Assembly: GCF_007641255.1 (NCBI RefSeq)
Contig: NZ_CP036259.1
Location: forward strand, 2,604,001-2,668,000
Source of the DNA: Sporomusa termitida
Lineage (GTDB): Bacteria; Bacillota; Negativicutes; Sporomusales; Sporomusaceae
Direction: 5' to 3'
Length of the DNA: 64,000 bases
The notes beneath the pieces were generated by a model that searched no databases, was not told where the DNA came from, and saw only the letters and a program-made list of their open reading frames with translations. Shown one piece after another: positions 44,242 to 52,795 of this stretch; the first letter of the stretch is position 1; every line of letters begins with the position of its first letter. Both the position numbers and the translations under genes were made by a program.

Positions 44242-45132
44242 ACGAATAGCACAAGAATTAACAACAATGTATTTACCGCTGGGCAGCACCCTCTGTTCAT
44301 CAACAGAATTACTGCTGATATGATCAAAGATTACTCTTTTAGCGCTTTGCCGGCAGCAATACCGGTCTGGACTCCTTCGCCGCAAAAATCTATTAATCTG
44401 ACAGCCGCACAGGTATCAAATCCGTTGGCCGCAACAATAATCTTAAGCAGTAATGGCGACAAAAGCTTCCTGGCGTTAAGGACAACAGAATCCTCACCAA
44501 CAATAGTTCAGTCTTTTCCCTCCGCCTACCGGCTTAGTAGCGGTGACACTATCTTTGCCCGCACTGCCGATGAAGGTGAAAGATGTGAGAATTTTGGCGC
44601 CGCAACGGCTACGCAAGTCGCCTTTAACAGCCGGAGCGATTTTTCGAATGTAAACAATGCCGCCGGGATGGCTGACGGCCAGGTTGCCGCCTTGAGCTCA
44701 GGGCTGCTTATTGGGACCAGGGGCCGAATCGTATTAAGCTATAACATGTCGCTGGCGGCACTTGAACAGTTACAGCTTGAAAGTGTTATAATCAAATTCT
44801 ATTGCCGTCTTGCACTGACGCTTGCCGTCGGCACCAGTACGATGATCTTCTACTGGCGGCCAAATTCTGCCGATAATTGGATTGAACTGCAGCAGGCCAG
44901 CCTTTCCCTGCTGGGGACACTTGATTATTTGACAAGCCCGCTTGAACAGGATATAACCGCGCAGATACTGACAGCGGCAAATCCCTGGGAAGTAATCAAC
45001 AACCTGCAGACATCTTTTGTAGGCTCTCATACCGGGCTGGGAATCGGCAACACAATCCAGTTGGATGCTGTAGAGGTTGAAATTTGCGTAACCGGCCTCA
45101 ACCAGCTCACCCTGTTTGGGTTTGAAACCTAA
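44242..45132 (+). CDS. Putative spore-surface protein (two-domain), apparent ACG start
   Basis: Homology with the previous gene extends upstream of the first in-frame ATG (44320): TNSTRINNNVFTAGQHPLF precedes it in the same frame. The codon aligned with the ATG of the first gene is ACG at 44242, nine nt after AAAGGGAG. So the protein is probably 296 residues with an ACG start (or a mutated ATG), otherwise 270 residues from 44320 without the conserved N-terminus. Residues 1-115 repeat the domain of the first gene; the remaining 180 residues form a second beta-rich domain (GRIVLSYNMSLAALEQLQLE). Function unknown; spore-surface role inferred from context. Confidence 0.68.
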   Translation, partial: TNSTRINNNVFTAGQHPLFINRITADMIKDYSFSALPAAIPVWTPSPQKSINLTAAQVSNPLAATIILSSNGDKSFLALRTTESSPTIVQSFPSAYRLSSGDTIFARTADEGERCENFGAATATQVAFNSRSDFSNVNNAAGMADGQVAALSSGLLIGTRGRIVLSYNMSLAALEQLQLESVIIKFYCRLALTLAVGTSTMIFYWRPNSADNWIELQQASLSLLGTLDYLTSPLEQDITAQILTAANPWEVINNLQTSFVGSHTGLGIGNTIQLDAVEVEICVTGLNQLTLFGFET

Positions 45133-45323
45133 TCGATAAAAATAAACGGGGGGACCTTACGTTAACGCAAGACAAAAAAGCACCTGTCATAAACAGCTGC
45201 TCAATGTTAACCGATTTTATAGCCAAAACTAGCAGGCATTACAGCCGGCCTGTAGCAAGATAAATATCCATACAAATCTATCCGCCGGCCGACGCGGTGG
45301 CAATCAGCAACTCCCGGCACTTT

Positions 45324-46622
45324 TCACTTCCCGCCCAGACAACAACGAATATACTGATTCCACAATCGCTCGGTCATGTGACAGGCGCCGCGCAGGCCCA
45401 TAAACGGCAGCTCCGTCAAAATAACTTCATCGTACACGGGCAGGGCGATGTTCTGACAAATCACAGCCGGCGCCGCCCGCTGCTGCAGAATGGCTGTTTC
45501 ATTGCTGCTGGCCAGCAGCAGTCCGGCCCTCATTGCGGCCAGCTGCCGGGCGACGGCCGGGCTGTCGGTTTGCCCGTCCAGAAGGGTATCGAGGCCGGTC
45601 GGCGCAGGATAAGACGGTATCCCGCCCTGCGCCACAACGGTAAGCGGGCCGGTGTCCGCCCACTCGGTGTAGAGCGCCTGGGCCAGGCCAAAAGCCACCG
45701 AAGAAGGGGCGGCAATCAGGGTGCGTTCAAACCACAGTTCGCCCCACTGCCGCTGCAGCTCCCGCGTAGCCGGGCGGAGCCGGCCATACAGGCTGTCTAT
45801 TTCCCGTTGCACGGCGGGGAGGCTCTGTTCGCCCCGCCCCAGCGTCTGGCCGATTGTTTTCAGCCAGAGCCGAGAGCCTTCCAGGCCATAAGGCGGCAGC
45901 AGCGCCAAATAGGGCATGCCGTATTCCCGCTGCAAAAATAGCGCCATATCCTGTCCCAGTTCTTGGTGAATGACAAGGTTTAATTCGGCCCGCGTCATCG
46001 CGGCTATTTCTTCCGTGCTGCTTCCCGCTCCCGGACAGGCCAGTACTTGGTACCCGGCCAGTTCCAGTATCCGCTGTAGTTCCTGTATATCATTGGCCGC
46101 GTTATAATAACCGGCGGTGCCCCCCAGCAAATTCACGGTGTGCGGCTCTACTTGCCCGCGTGATTTAAGCGGCATTGCGGCTAGGTACGCCTTGGCGGCT
46201 GTCCGGTAGCCCTCCCAGAAACCGCCTATCAAACCACCGCTGTCCATGCATACCACCGGGCAGGGCATATCCGCCTGCGCAGCAATCCCGGCGAGATCGT
46301 CACCAATGAGACTGACGGCGCAGCTATTTTCAATTAGCAGTACCGCTGGGCGGGATGACTGACGCAGAGACTGCAATACCTCCAGCAGATACTCTTCCGT
46401 GCCATAAACAACGGCCGTATGATCAGTCTGTGTGCAAAAAAGCCGGTTACTTATGTTGGGGCAGGATTTTTCCAGATACCGGAGGGCATAAAAATAACAC
46501 CACAGCGGTCCGTTAACCACCATCGCGGCATCGGGGATGCCGGCAAAAAAAGCTGCCGCGCCGGTTAACGCGCAGGTATTACCCTCGGTGCACACATTGT
46601 CCCATCGCTCTTTACCAGCCAT
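45324..46622 (-). CDS. Nitrogenase component 1-like oxidoreductase, subunit B
   Basis: 432 residues of the NifD/NifK superfamily. Three cysteines at 17, 42 and 101 (GNTCALTG, GPLWCYFY, ENSCAVSLIGDD) have the spacing of the P-cluster ligands of NifK/NifD. TDHTAVVYG replaces the usual TDM..D.VFGG. It is the second gene of the pair, overlapping the first by 11 nt. No NifH-like reductase, maturase or nif gene is in the window, so nitrogen fixation is unlikely; other group IV-type enzymes (cofactor or C-S reductions) use this fold. Substrate unknown. Confidence 0.85.
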   Translation of the reverse strand: MAGKERWDNVCTEGNTCALTGAAAFFAGIPDAAMVVNGPLWCYFYALRYLEKSCPNISNRLFCTQTDHTAVVYGTEEYLLEVLQSLRQSSRPAVLLIENSCAVSLIGDDLAGIAAQADMPCPVVCMDSGGLIGGFWEGYRTAAKAYLAAMPLKSRGQVEPHTVNLLGGTAGYYNAANDIQELQRILELAGYQVLACPGAGSSTEEIAAMTRAELNLVIHQELGQDMALFLQREYGMPYLALLPPYGLEGSRLWLKTIGQTLGRGEQSLPAVQREIDSLYGRLRPATRELQRQWGELWFERTLIAAPSSVAFGLAQALYTEWADTGPLTVVAQGGIPSYPAPTGLDTLLDGQTDSPAVARQLAAMRAGLLLASSNETAILQQRAAPAVICQNIALPVYDEVILTELPFMGLRGACHMTERLWNQYIRCCLGGK

Positions 46623-47916
46623 AGATGACTCCTCCCTGCTGCCGGGACCGTTTGGCCAGCCGCGCCAGTTTACGCAGCAGGGTAATCAGGCCGCCTACTC
46701 CCAGCGGCGGCAGCATGGGCAGAAAAAGCTGCCGCTTGGTTTCGTCTTCCAGTTCGTGCGTTGTAACCAAGAGGCCTGCCGCTTGGATCATGGCGCCGCC
46801 CGCCTGTTCCTCGACAACGGGCGACACCGTATGTTTGTTCAGTGCTTGCCGCAAAGCCTCGCTCTGCTCGCCGGTAAGGCTGCTGAACAAGACGACTCCC
46901 GCCGGCTTCACGCCGGCCAAATCAAGCAATTCAAATATCCAGTCCAGCTCAAACGGGAGAAGCGGACGGCCGATACAGAGCACCACCTTCATAGTCTGTA
47001 GAGCAGCACGGGCCGGGGCGGCTTGTTGGTGCAGCCGCTCCGCCTGCGCCGCCTCGGCCAGCACTGCTTTCCCGGCCTGACCTACCGCCTCGCCCAGCTC
47101 CTTAAGCCAGGTTTTCGTTCCCTGCCAGCCCACCGGATAATCGCGGTCAAGAAAGGGAATCCCGAACTTTTCCTGCAAATCGGCGGCCAGCCGGCGCATG
47201 TAGGAATAGGCATGCGGGCTGCCTCCCAGGGGGAGGCAAAGGGACGAGGCCGGCACACGCCGCAGCTCTGCCAGCGAGGCATAGCCCGGAAACCGGCAGT
47301 GAACCTGCAAATCAAAAGGCTGCAGCAATGCCGCGATCTCTTTGGCATACGCGCCGGCAGGGCCGCCGCAGTCGCCTAAGAGAGAAATCTGCGCCGCGCA
47401 GGTGGGCTGCGGTTCCATAAACCGGTCAGCCAGGGCTTTGGCAGTATAGTAAAAGCCGCCATGATATTCCCCGTCCAAAAAACCGCTGCAGGGTATCGTC
47501 AGCACCGGTATGCCCCAGTCCCGCTCGGCTTCACGGGCGACGGCCGGGGTATCATCACCGATCACTCCGGCCACACAGGAATTGGCAAGCATAATATACT
47601 CAGGCTTGTACCGCTCCACGACAGAATCAACACACTGGCGCAATTGGTCTGTGCCGCCAAAGATGGAGTGTTCTTCCCGCAAATTGCTGGTGATCAATGG
47701 CGCCGTATATTGCGTCGGCCCTACGGCCTGCCGGGCCAGAGCATAGTAATAGCCGCCTACCTCCATCTGGCGTGCGATGTGGCCGCAGGCTTTGGGACTG
47801 TGATAGATCACCACAGCGCCTTCGTTATGCGCCACTGCCCGCCAGACGCCCGGCAGGCTGCAGCTATAGCTGTATTCTCGCTTCGATGTTACTATATAGC
47901 GCTTACTTATCGCCAT
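46612..47916 (-). CDS. Nitrogenase component 1-like oxidoreductase, subunit A
   Basis: 434 residues from the ATG at 47916 (AAAGGAGG about 13 nt upstream); a much longer upstream frame covers the leader and is not used. Cysteines 19, 44 and 114 (SYSCSLPGV, SPKACGH, ANSCVAGVIGDD) and TSNLREEHSIFGG follow the NifD pattern. With the partner gene it should make a heterodimer or heterotetramer bearing an Fe-S cluster that receives electrons from an ATP-dependent reductase encoded elsewhere. Cofactor ligands equal to Cys275/His442 of NifD could not be assigned. Confidence 0.87.
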   Translation of the reverse strand: MAISKRYIVTSKREYSYSCSLPGVWRAVAHNEGAVVIYHSPKACGHIARQMEVGGYYYALARQAVGPTQYTAPLITSNLREEHSIFGGTDQLRQCVDSVVERYKPEYIMLANSCVAGVIGDDTPAVAREAERDWGIPVLTIPCSGFLDGEYHGGFYYTAKALADRFMEPQPTCAAQISLLGDCGGPAGAYAKEIAALLQPFDLQVHCRFPGYASLAELRRVPASSLCLPLGGSPHAYSYMRRLAADLQEKFGIPFLDRDYPVGWQGTKTWLKELGEAVGQAGKAVLAEAAQAERLHQQAAPARAALQTMKVVLCIGRPLLPFELDWIFELLDLAGVKPAGVVLFSSLTGEQSEALRQALNKHTVSPVVEEQAGGAMIQAAGLLVTTHELEDETKRQLFLPMLPPLGVGGLITLLRKLARLAKRSRQQGGVIYGW

Positions 47917-47979
47917 ATTGCCATACCAGCCTCCTTTAGTTCTGCCAGGTAATAGGAGCCTCACCTCGCAAATTTGAAC

Positions 47980-48120
47980 ACGACCCTCCCTGAACACCGG
48001 AAAGGGTCGTATTATAAGAATCCAGCCAATGAATATCCCGGTCGAAAATAGCCGGAAAGAAGCCGCGCCGATAATCCCCTTCCTATCGCACGTAGGTAAG
48101 TAATGGTGATTGTTTATCAG
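47980..48120 (-). other. Leader of the nitrogenase-like operon with a riboswitch-tail-like segment
   Basis: The minus-strand transcript begins with a block (complement of about 48069-48116) that resembles the segment just after the cobalamin riboswitch aptamer at 41165-41213: ACAATCACC, ACCT, then GCGATAGG(A/G)AGGGGATTA. The aptamer core itself is absent. A hairpin with ACGACCCT/AGGGTCGT arms (47980-47987, 48003-48010) follows. It may be a truncated riboswitch leader or a shared dispersed sequence. Confidence 0.45.
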
Positions 48121-48124
48121 CTTC

Positions 48125-48153
48125 ATCCTAACATATCCGAACACAGTGGTCAA
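48125..48153 (-). promoter_or_regulatory. Promoter of the nitrogenase-like operon
   Basis: TTGACC (complement of 48148-48153), 17 nt, TAGGAT (complement of 48125-48130). Leader length about 200 nt. Confidence 0.65.
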
Positions 48154-48180
48154 TGAACATAATCCCTATGCCGCCGCCGT

Positions 48181-48343
48181 TTAGTTGCCGTGCCGGGAGT
48201 TACCCGTTTCCGGGGCATATAACCCTGCCGGCACTTCTTCAATGACTTTGAGCGATACCGGCTGCGACCAATCTGCCGTCTCCGTATCCTTCGCCTGTAA
48301 TGCATACCCTTCCTACCGCTTCTTCAACCCGAACGATCTGCAT
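48181..48343 (-). pseudogene. Decayed moeA (molybdopterin molybdotransferase) fragment
   Basis: An intact ribosome site (GAGGAG) and ATG begin MQIVRVEEAVGRV, the usual MoeA N-terminus. After about a dozen residues the frame breaks, and the next frame reads EGYALQAKDTETADWSQPVSLKVIEEVPAG before a stop, which matches the MoeA segment after SAMDGYAVRAADT. About 30 codons between the two and all of the C-terminal part are missing. The fragment is not functional. It lies upstream of the nitrogenase-like operon on the same strand. Confidence 0.72.
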
Positions 48344-48391
48344 TGATTATCGCTCCTCTCAAATGATATTGATACATAGGTGCTGGATTTA

Positions 48392-49606
48392 TTATATTGA
48401 TTGCCTTTTGGCTGCGGACTGGGCAAGGAATGTTAATAATAGGCCTGCCAGATTAAGCATAGCGGCAATGATAAAGGCTTGGGCATAGCTATCTGTGGCT
48501 GCTCTGATAACAGCCGCTAACCGTGGTCCGATAAAAGCCCCCAATCCAACCATGAGAAACATGAGGCCAAAGTTTACGGCTAAATACTTCGAGCCAAATA
48601 AATCGGCAAGCAACGGCGCCATAATAGCCAAAAACCCACCGTAACATAAGCCCACAAGCATTACCATGCTGACAAAAGCCAGATAGCTTGTGACTTGTGT
48701 CAGCCCGAGCATAGCCGCAGCCAGAATAATAAGCTGTATGAATATAATCGCGAAACGGCCTAATTTATCCGATATCCAGCCCCAGCCAAGCCTTCCCGCT
48801 GTATTGGCTATCGCTAATAAACCGACAATACCGGCTGCCAATTGCGGCGATACATTAACGACATCCTGCGCAATAAGCGATACATGACCAAAGAGCATCA
48901 TCCCGGAGGTTGCTACCGCCAAGAAGATACCGGCTAGTAAATAAAATAAGGGACTCATAAGCACCCCGGTCCAATTTTCAGCCAAGGCCCCGCCGTCCTG
49001 AGCGGCAGTTGCCATTGCGGCCATTCCCCGCGGACGATAATCCGGCGGAGCGGCCTCAATCAGTAAGGAAGCAAGCACAATCGCCACCATAAAGGCGATC
49101 CCCAGATACTTAAATGTCAGCGAAAGCCCAACTCTTTCGATCATCATTACGGCCAGTGGCGCCCAGGCCACTGCCCCCAGACTGGCGCCGCCTGTAAGCA
49201 AGCCGGAAGCCAAGCCCCGCCTATCCGGAAAAAATTTGACAATATTGCTGATTGTTCCGGCCGGATACACTAAAGACAGCCCCAGGCCGGCCAGGGTGGA
49301 AAAAACATAGAGCTCCGTAAGTGTTGCCGTATAGCCAAGGCCAATAAGCCCGCTGCCAAGGGCGGCACCGCCGGCCAGTATGATTATCCGGGGTTGTACA
49401 TGTTCCTGCAGCTTGCCGGCAATAAAAGGCAGAAAAGAACCGAGAACCAGCATCAGGGTAAACGAAAGTGAGACATCGGCCACCGGCCACTGAAACTGAT
49501 TGCTGATTGGGTTTATAAAGACACTCCAGGCATACATGATACCGGCACAGGCATTACAAATAAAACAGAGAACAAGAAATAACCATCTTTTGGAATCATA
49601 ATACAT
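48392..49606 (-). CDS. MFS transporter, oxalate/formate antiporter (OFA) family
   Basis: 404 residues, 12 membrane segments. The N-terminus (GIMYAWSVFINPISNQFQWP) and the segment GLASGLLTGGASLGAVAWAPL are typical of OFA transporters, which exchange monocarboxylates or dicarboxylates. Which acid is carried is unknown. It has a 250-nt leader with a terminator-type hairpin and its own promoter, so expression may be attenuated. Confidence 0.88.
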   Translation of the reverse strand: MYYDSKRWLFLVLCFICNACAGIMYAWSVFINPISNQFQWPVADVSLSFTLMLVLGSFLPFIAGKLQEHVQPRIIILAGGAALGSGLIGLGYTATLTELYVFSTLAGLGLSLVYPAGTISNIVKFFPDRRGLASGLLTGGASLGAVAWAPLAVMMIERVGLSLTFKYLGIAFMVAIVLASLLIEAAPPDYRPRGMAAMATAAQDGGALAENWTGVLMSPLFYLLAGIFLAVATSGMMLFGHVSLIAQDVVNVSPQLAAGIVGLLAIANTAGRLGWGWISDKLGRFAIIFIQLIILAAAMLGLTQVTSYLAFVSMVMLVGLCYGGFLAIMAPLLADLFGSKYLAVNFGLMFLMVGLGAFIGPRLAAVIRAATDSYAQAFIIAAMLNLAGLLLTFLAQSAAKRQSI

Positions 49607-49715
49607 AATAAGGTTGGCCTCCCTTAATTAAGTGATGCAATGGAACTGCTATTATATCACCTCGCTTCGGTAGTTCCCCGCAGTGGCTTACTGCACAGCA
49701 ATAAACCTATGAAAC

Positions 49716-49776
49716 ATAAAAAAGCCTAGCCCATAGAAAGCAACAAATTATTGTTGCTTTCTAAAGAGCTAGGCTT
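49716..49776 (-). terminator. Terminator/attenuator in the leader of the OFA transporter gene
   Basis: Outer arms AAGCCTAGC/GCTAGGCTT and inner 12-bp arms AGAAAGCAACAA/TTGTTGCTTTCT form a long stem, followed on the minus strand by TTTTTT. It lies 110 nt upstream of the ATG at 49606 and downstream of the promoter at 49866-49894, so it must be read through to express the transporter. Confidence 0.8.
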
Positions 49777-49865
49777 GCCTACTATATACCAGAGGTTTTA
49801 TTCCGGTATCATAATCAAGCTACTCATAGTATGCTTTAAAAAATTAGTATCCTCGACATTATTAT

Positions 49866-49894
49866 ATTATAATTGATTATCTTACATTCTTCAA
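49866..49894 (-). promoter_or_regulatory. Promoter of the OFA transporter leader
   Basis: TTGAAG (complement of 49889-49894), 17 nt, TATAAT (complement of 49866-49871). Confidence 0.7.
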
Positions 49895-49965
49895 TATCTT
49901 TTCCGGAACTTTACGTGTATATTATATTAAGTGCTACATAACTATTCGAAAATCTATAATAGTAT

Positions 49966-50018
49966 TTGGCACGATTATTTAGAATAATAGCCGGAATTAT
50001 TTGAATTTGACAACGTTT
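49966..50018 (+). repeat. Duplicated upstream segment, copy 1
   Basis: About 53 bp including TTTGGCACGATTATTTAG and TTATTTGAATTTGACAACG. It is about 75 percent identical to 52438-52490. Each copy lies some 70-100 nt before a URO-D start codon (one intact, one remnant), so promoter and gene were duplicated together. Confidence 0.7.
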
Positions 50019-50085
50019 TTAGGGGTGATTACTATTAAATCATATAATAAAAACTATTATAGCGCACGGGGAGGAAGTACTTGCG

Positions 50086-51192
50086 ATGAACAATAGTCTA
50101 TTTAACACACGTTTCAACCGGCTCACGTCTGCCATTACCCTGAAAACACCGGACCGGGTGCCGGTTATTCTGGCTGGAGATTCCTTTTTTGCCCGGCATA
50201 TGGGGGTATCATTAGATAAATATATCGAAGATTTAGAGGCAAGCAGCCAAATCAACCTGAAATCAATCGCTCAGCTTGGTGAGATTGATGGTGTCCAGTA
50301 TTTGGCTCCCTGTGTTTATGGCCTTGGGGCCTCAACCTTTTCCCGTGTAAAATTACCGGGAAGGGACTTACCCCCTGATGCGCAGTGGCAGATTGACGAA
50401 ATCTCCCCAATGCAAGCTGAAGATTATGACATTATCTTAGATAAAGGCTTCAGTTTCTACCAGCAGCAAACACTGGCAAAATACTTACCGGTTGCGATGA
50501 GCGATTTGCAAAAGAGCCTGGCCGCCGACTGGGGAAAAATAGCAGCTAACTATGTTCATGCCGGGATTGTGCCATTTAGTCCGTTAATATTCGGCGGTGC
50601 TTTTGATGTCCTCTCCAGTGCGCGGGGAATGGCTAACTTAACCAAGGATTTATATCGGATGCCGGATAAGCTAGACGCAGTATTAGCGGTTATTACCACA
50701 GATATTATCGCCAAAATGAAGGCCAGGATTGAACAGCTTAACCCGTTTGCCGTTTTTACAGGAGCTACCCGATGCGCGCCGGAGTATATGTCCGTAAAAA
50801 TGTGGGAGCGCTTTGCATTACCCTCCCTGAAGAAACAGGTGCAGGCGGTTATCGACTCGGGAGCCTATGCATTGCTACACTGGGATAATAACTGGACCCG
50901 GGCTATCGAGTATTTGAAAGAATTCCCCAAAGGCAAATGCATCTTAGCTTCTGACAGTAATACTGACTTGTATAGAGCCAAAACAGTATTGAATGGTCAC
51001 ATGTGTGTCATGGGGGACATTCCTGCCGCACTGCTTACACTGGGAACACCGGATGAAGTCTATCAGTATAGCAGCAAATTAGTAAACGACCTGGGGCCTG
51101 CTGGTTATATCCTGGCAGTTGGCTGCTGCACTCCGCTTAATGCCAAGCCGGAGAACATTAAGGCTATGATTGCCGCCGCTACAGGGAATTAA
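50086..51192 (+). CDS. URO-D/MtaA-CmuA family methyltransferase-like protein, paralogue 1
   Basis: 368 residues with the uroporphyrinogen decarboxylase fold. C-terminal motif GCCTPLNAKPENIKAM is typical of the corrinoid methyltransferase branch. The zinc motif, HxC-x(n)-C in MtaA/CmuA, reads His265-Trp-Asp267 (LHWDNNWT) and Cys347. The same H-x-D replacement occurs in both other copies. Such proteins move methyl groups between a substrate or corrinoid and a thiol or corrinoid; the substrate is unknown. GGGGAGG precedes the start by about 12 nt. Confidence 0.85.
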   Translation: MNNSLFNTRFNRLTSAITLKTPDRVPVILAGDSFFARHMGVSLDKYIEDLEASSQINLKSIAQLGEIDGVQYLAPCVYGLGASTFSRVKLPGRDLPPDAQWQIDEISPMQAEDYDIILDKGFSFYQQQTLAKYLPVAMSDLQKSLAADWGKIAANYVHAGIVPFSPLIFGGAFDVLSSARGMANLTKDLYRMPDKLDAVLAVITTDIIAKMKARIEQLNPFAVFTGATRCAPEYMSVKMWERFALPSLKKQVQAVIDSGAYALLHWDNNWTRAIEYLKEFPKGKCILASDSNTDLYRAKTVLNGHMCVMGDIPAALLTLGTPDEVYQYSSKLVNDLGPAGYILAVGCCTPLNAKPENIKAMIAAATGN

Positions 51193-51330
51193 CTGCTAAA
51201 TAACGGCTGAGAGCCTGGGATAATTAAAATGCAAAAGATAGGCGCAGCGGGCTCAAACATTTTTTAATAAATTCTCTGATATTCACGAGCATGTTAAGTT
51301 TTTGGTGCGTTGTTGGCAAACAAAGGTATA

Positions 51331-51379
51331 AAAAAGACGACTACATTCATTTTTTTAATGTTAGGGGTCGTCTTTTTTT
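51331..51379. terminator. Bidirectional terminator between paralogue 1 and lysR
   Basis: AAAAAGACGAC and GTCGTCTTTTTTT arms, with inner ACATT/AATGT. It can terminate both converging genes. Confidence 0.88.
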
Positions 51380-51446
51380 ATTAATTATTTGCTAGGATAA
51401 CCGGTTTTTACCCGGTTAATTTTATTATTCTTTAGGGTTTTGATAT

Positions 51447-52364
51447 TTACCGGTAATGCATAGTCATGCTGTTCTCATCTATGGTCTCAAGTACCTTGAA
51501 GAACAGCTGAATTGCCGGATTGTTGTGTTTCTTTTTCCAGATAGCCACTATATTGGCGCAAGCGTCTTTGCCTTGCATATCAACCAGGGAGATACCGGAA
51601 GGGGTATAATGTGCCAGTTTGGGATTCTTAGACCAAAAGGAAATACCCACGCCTGCTTCAACTAACCAGAATATCCCTTCCAGCTGGGTTGTTGTACTAA
51701 CTATATTGGGTGAAAAACCTTGCTTTTCACAAAATTTGATGAACCATTTATAGTCGTCCGAGTTTTCTTTCTCAGATAGGAGAATAAAGGATTCATTAGC
51801 GAAAGCCGAAATGTCGATCGAGGTTTCTCCAGCATAGGGATGGTTACTGGGCAGCAGAAAACATAAAGGAAATTTGTAAATAACACGCTGCATGAATTTG
51901 TCGGCTTTAAACTGATTGCCGAGTCTAACAGTGAAGGCAAGGTCTAATTCTTCTGAATCCAGAGCATCCTCCAGCATTTTGAGCGTAAGGATCTGAATAT
52001 CCATATGTATTTGCGGGAAAAGAGCCCGAAATCTTTTTATAGCGTTAGGTAAAAAAGCACTTTCATCCCCAAAACAACCGATTTTTAGGTTGCCGCGTAT
52101 TCCATTGCTCGCTTGGCGGGTTTTCTCAACAACTGCAGCAACGTTGTTAAGCAGATTGACGCCTTCTCTTAATAAGGTTTTTCCTGCCACGGTCAGCTCC
52201 AGTGAGCAGTGATGACGAATTAACAATTCAACCCCCAGCGCTTCCTCAAAATCAGCGATTTGTTTACTTATCGTCGACTGACCTATGAACATGCGTTTAG
52301 CAGCCTCGGTAAAACTCAAACACTGGGCAACCATTATAAAAGAACGTAAATACCGGATGTCCAC
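51447..52364 (-). CDS. LysR-family regulator
   Basis: 305 residues. Winged HTH at residues 1-60 (YLRSFIMVAQCLSFTEAAKRMFIGQSTISKQI), co-inducer domain after residue 90 (GNLKIGCFGDESAF). It is transcribed away from the deleted URO-D remnant and toward the intact paralogue 1, so it probably controlled the remnant's promoter; the same upstream block in front of paralogue 1 suggests it may control that gene as well (inference). Confidence 0.92.
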   Translation of the reverse strand: MDIRYLRSFIMVAQCLSFTEAAKRMFIGQSTISKQIADFEEALGVELLIRHHCSLELTVAGKTLLREGVNLLNNVAAVVEKTRQASNGIRGNLKIGCFGDESAFLPNAIKRFRALFPQIHMDIQILTLKMLEDALDSEELDLAFTVRLGNQFKADKFMQRVIYKFPLCFLLPSNHPYAGETSIDISAFANESFILLSEKENSDDYKWFIKFCEKQGFSPNIVSTTTQLEGIFWLVEAGVGISFWSKNPKLAHYTPSGISLVDMQGKDACANIVAIWKKKHNNPAIQLFFKVLETIDENSMTMHYR

Positions 52365-52437
52365 AGCGACAACTCCCCCTTAATTTTTCTACACTATAAT
52401 CATAATTCAATAAATACTAACAGTATAGATACTAATT

Positions 52438-52490
52438 ACCGGTTGGTACGATTTTTAGGAATATCAGCCTGAATTTTTTGAATTTGACGA
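52438..52490 (+). repeat. Duplicated upstream segment, copy 2
   Basis: Counterpart of 49966-50018, in front of the URO-D remnant (TTGGTACGATTTTTAGG, TTTTTTGAATTTGACG). Confidence 0.7.
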
Positions 52491-52535
52491 AAATTATCAG
52501 ACTTGCTTATTATATAAATCAAAGGAGGAGTCTTC

Positions 52536-52705
52536 ATGATAGTAAAAACTTGGCATTGTTCAACACCCACTTCAACCGGCTAACAGCCGCACTTACCCTG
52601 GAAGCACCGGGCCGGGTCCCGGTATTCGGGCAGGCGATTCCTTGTTCCCACAGACATTATCGCCGGATTGCCGCTGCTACCGTGGGTGTTGCGCGCAGCA
52701 GCGGG
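52536..52705 (+). pseudogene. URO-D methyltransferase remnant with internal deletion
   Basis: An AAAGGAGG and ATG are kept at 52522-52538. The frame then shifts and reads LFNTHFNRLTAALTLEAPGRVPV, matching LFNTRFNRLTSAITLKTPDRVPV of paralogue 1. A second shift follows, and the remnant ends with IAAAT, which resembles the C-terminal MIAAATGN of the intact genes, suggesting loss of some 300 codons. Not functional. Confidence 0.8.
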
Positions 52706-52795
52706 GTTGCTTTTCCCTGCCGGGAGAAATGAAGCTTGCAAAAAAAAAACGATTTGACAACTTTCAATCTTAAAGAATATTGGAGGTAAATCTAA

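Noticed and set aside
45324..47916. True molybdenum nitrogenase (nifDK)
   Set aside because: No nifH, nifE, nifN or nifB nearby, both subunits are shorter than typical NifD/NifK, and the conserved FeMo-cofactor ligands could not be found.
48065..48120. A full cobalamin riboswitch upstream of the nitrogenase-like genes
   Set aside because: Only the tail-like segment resembles the riboswitch region at 41.2 kb; the GCCACTG core and the GCCAGGAGA box are missing.
49970..49990. Sigma-54-like TTGGCACG upstream of URO-D paralogue 1
   Set aside because: The -12 element should hold TTGC at the set spacing; here it is TTTA (and TTAG in the duplicate), so a sigma-54 promoter is not supported.
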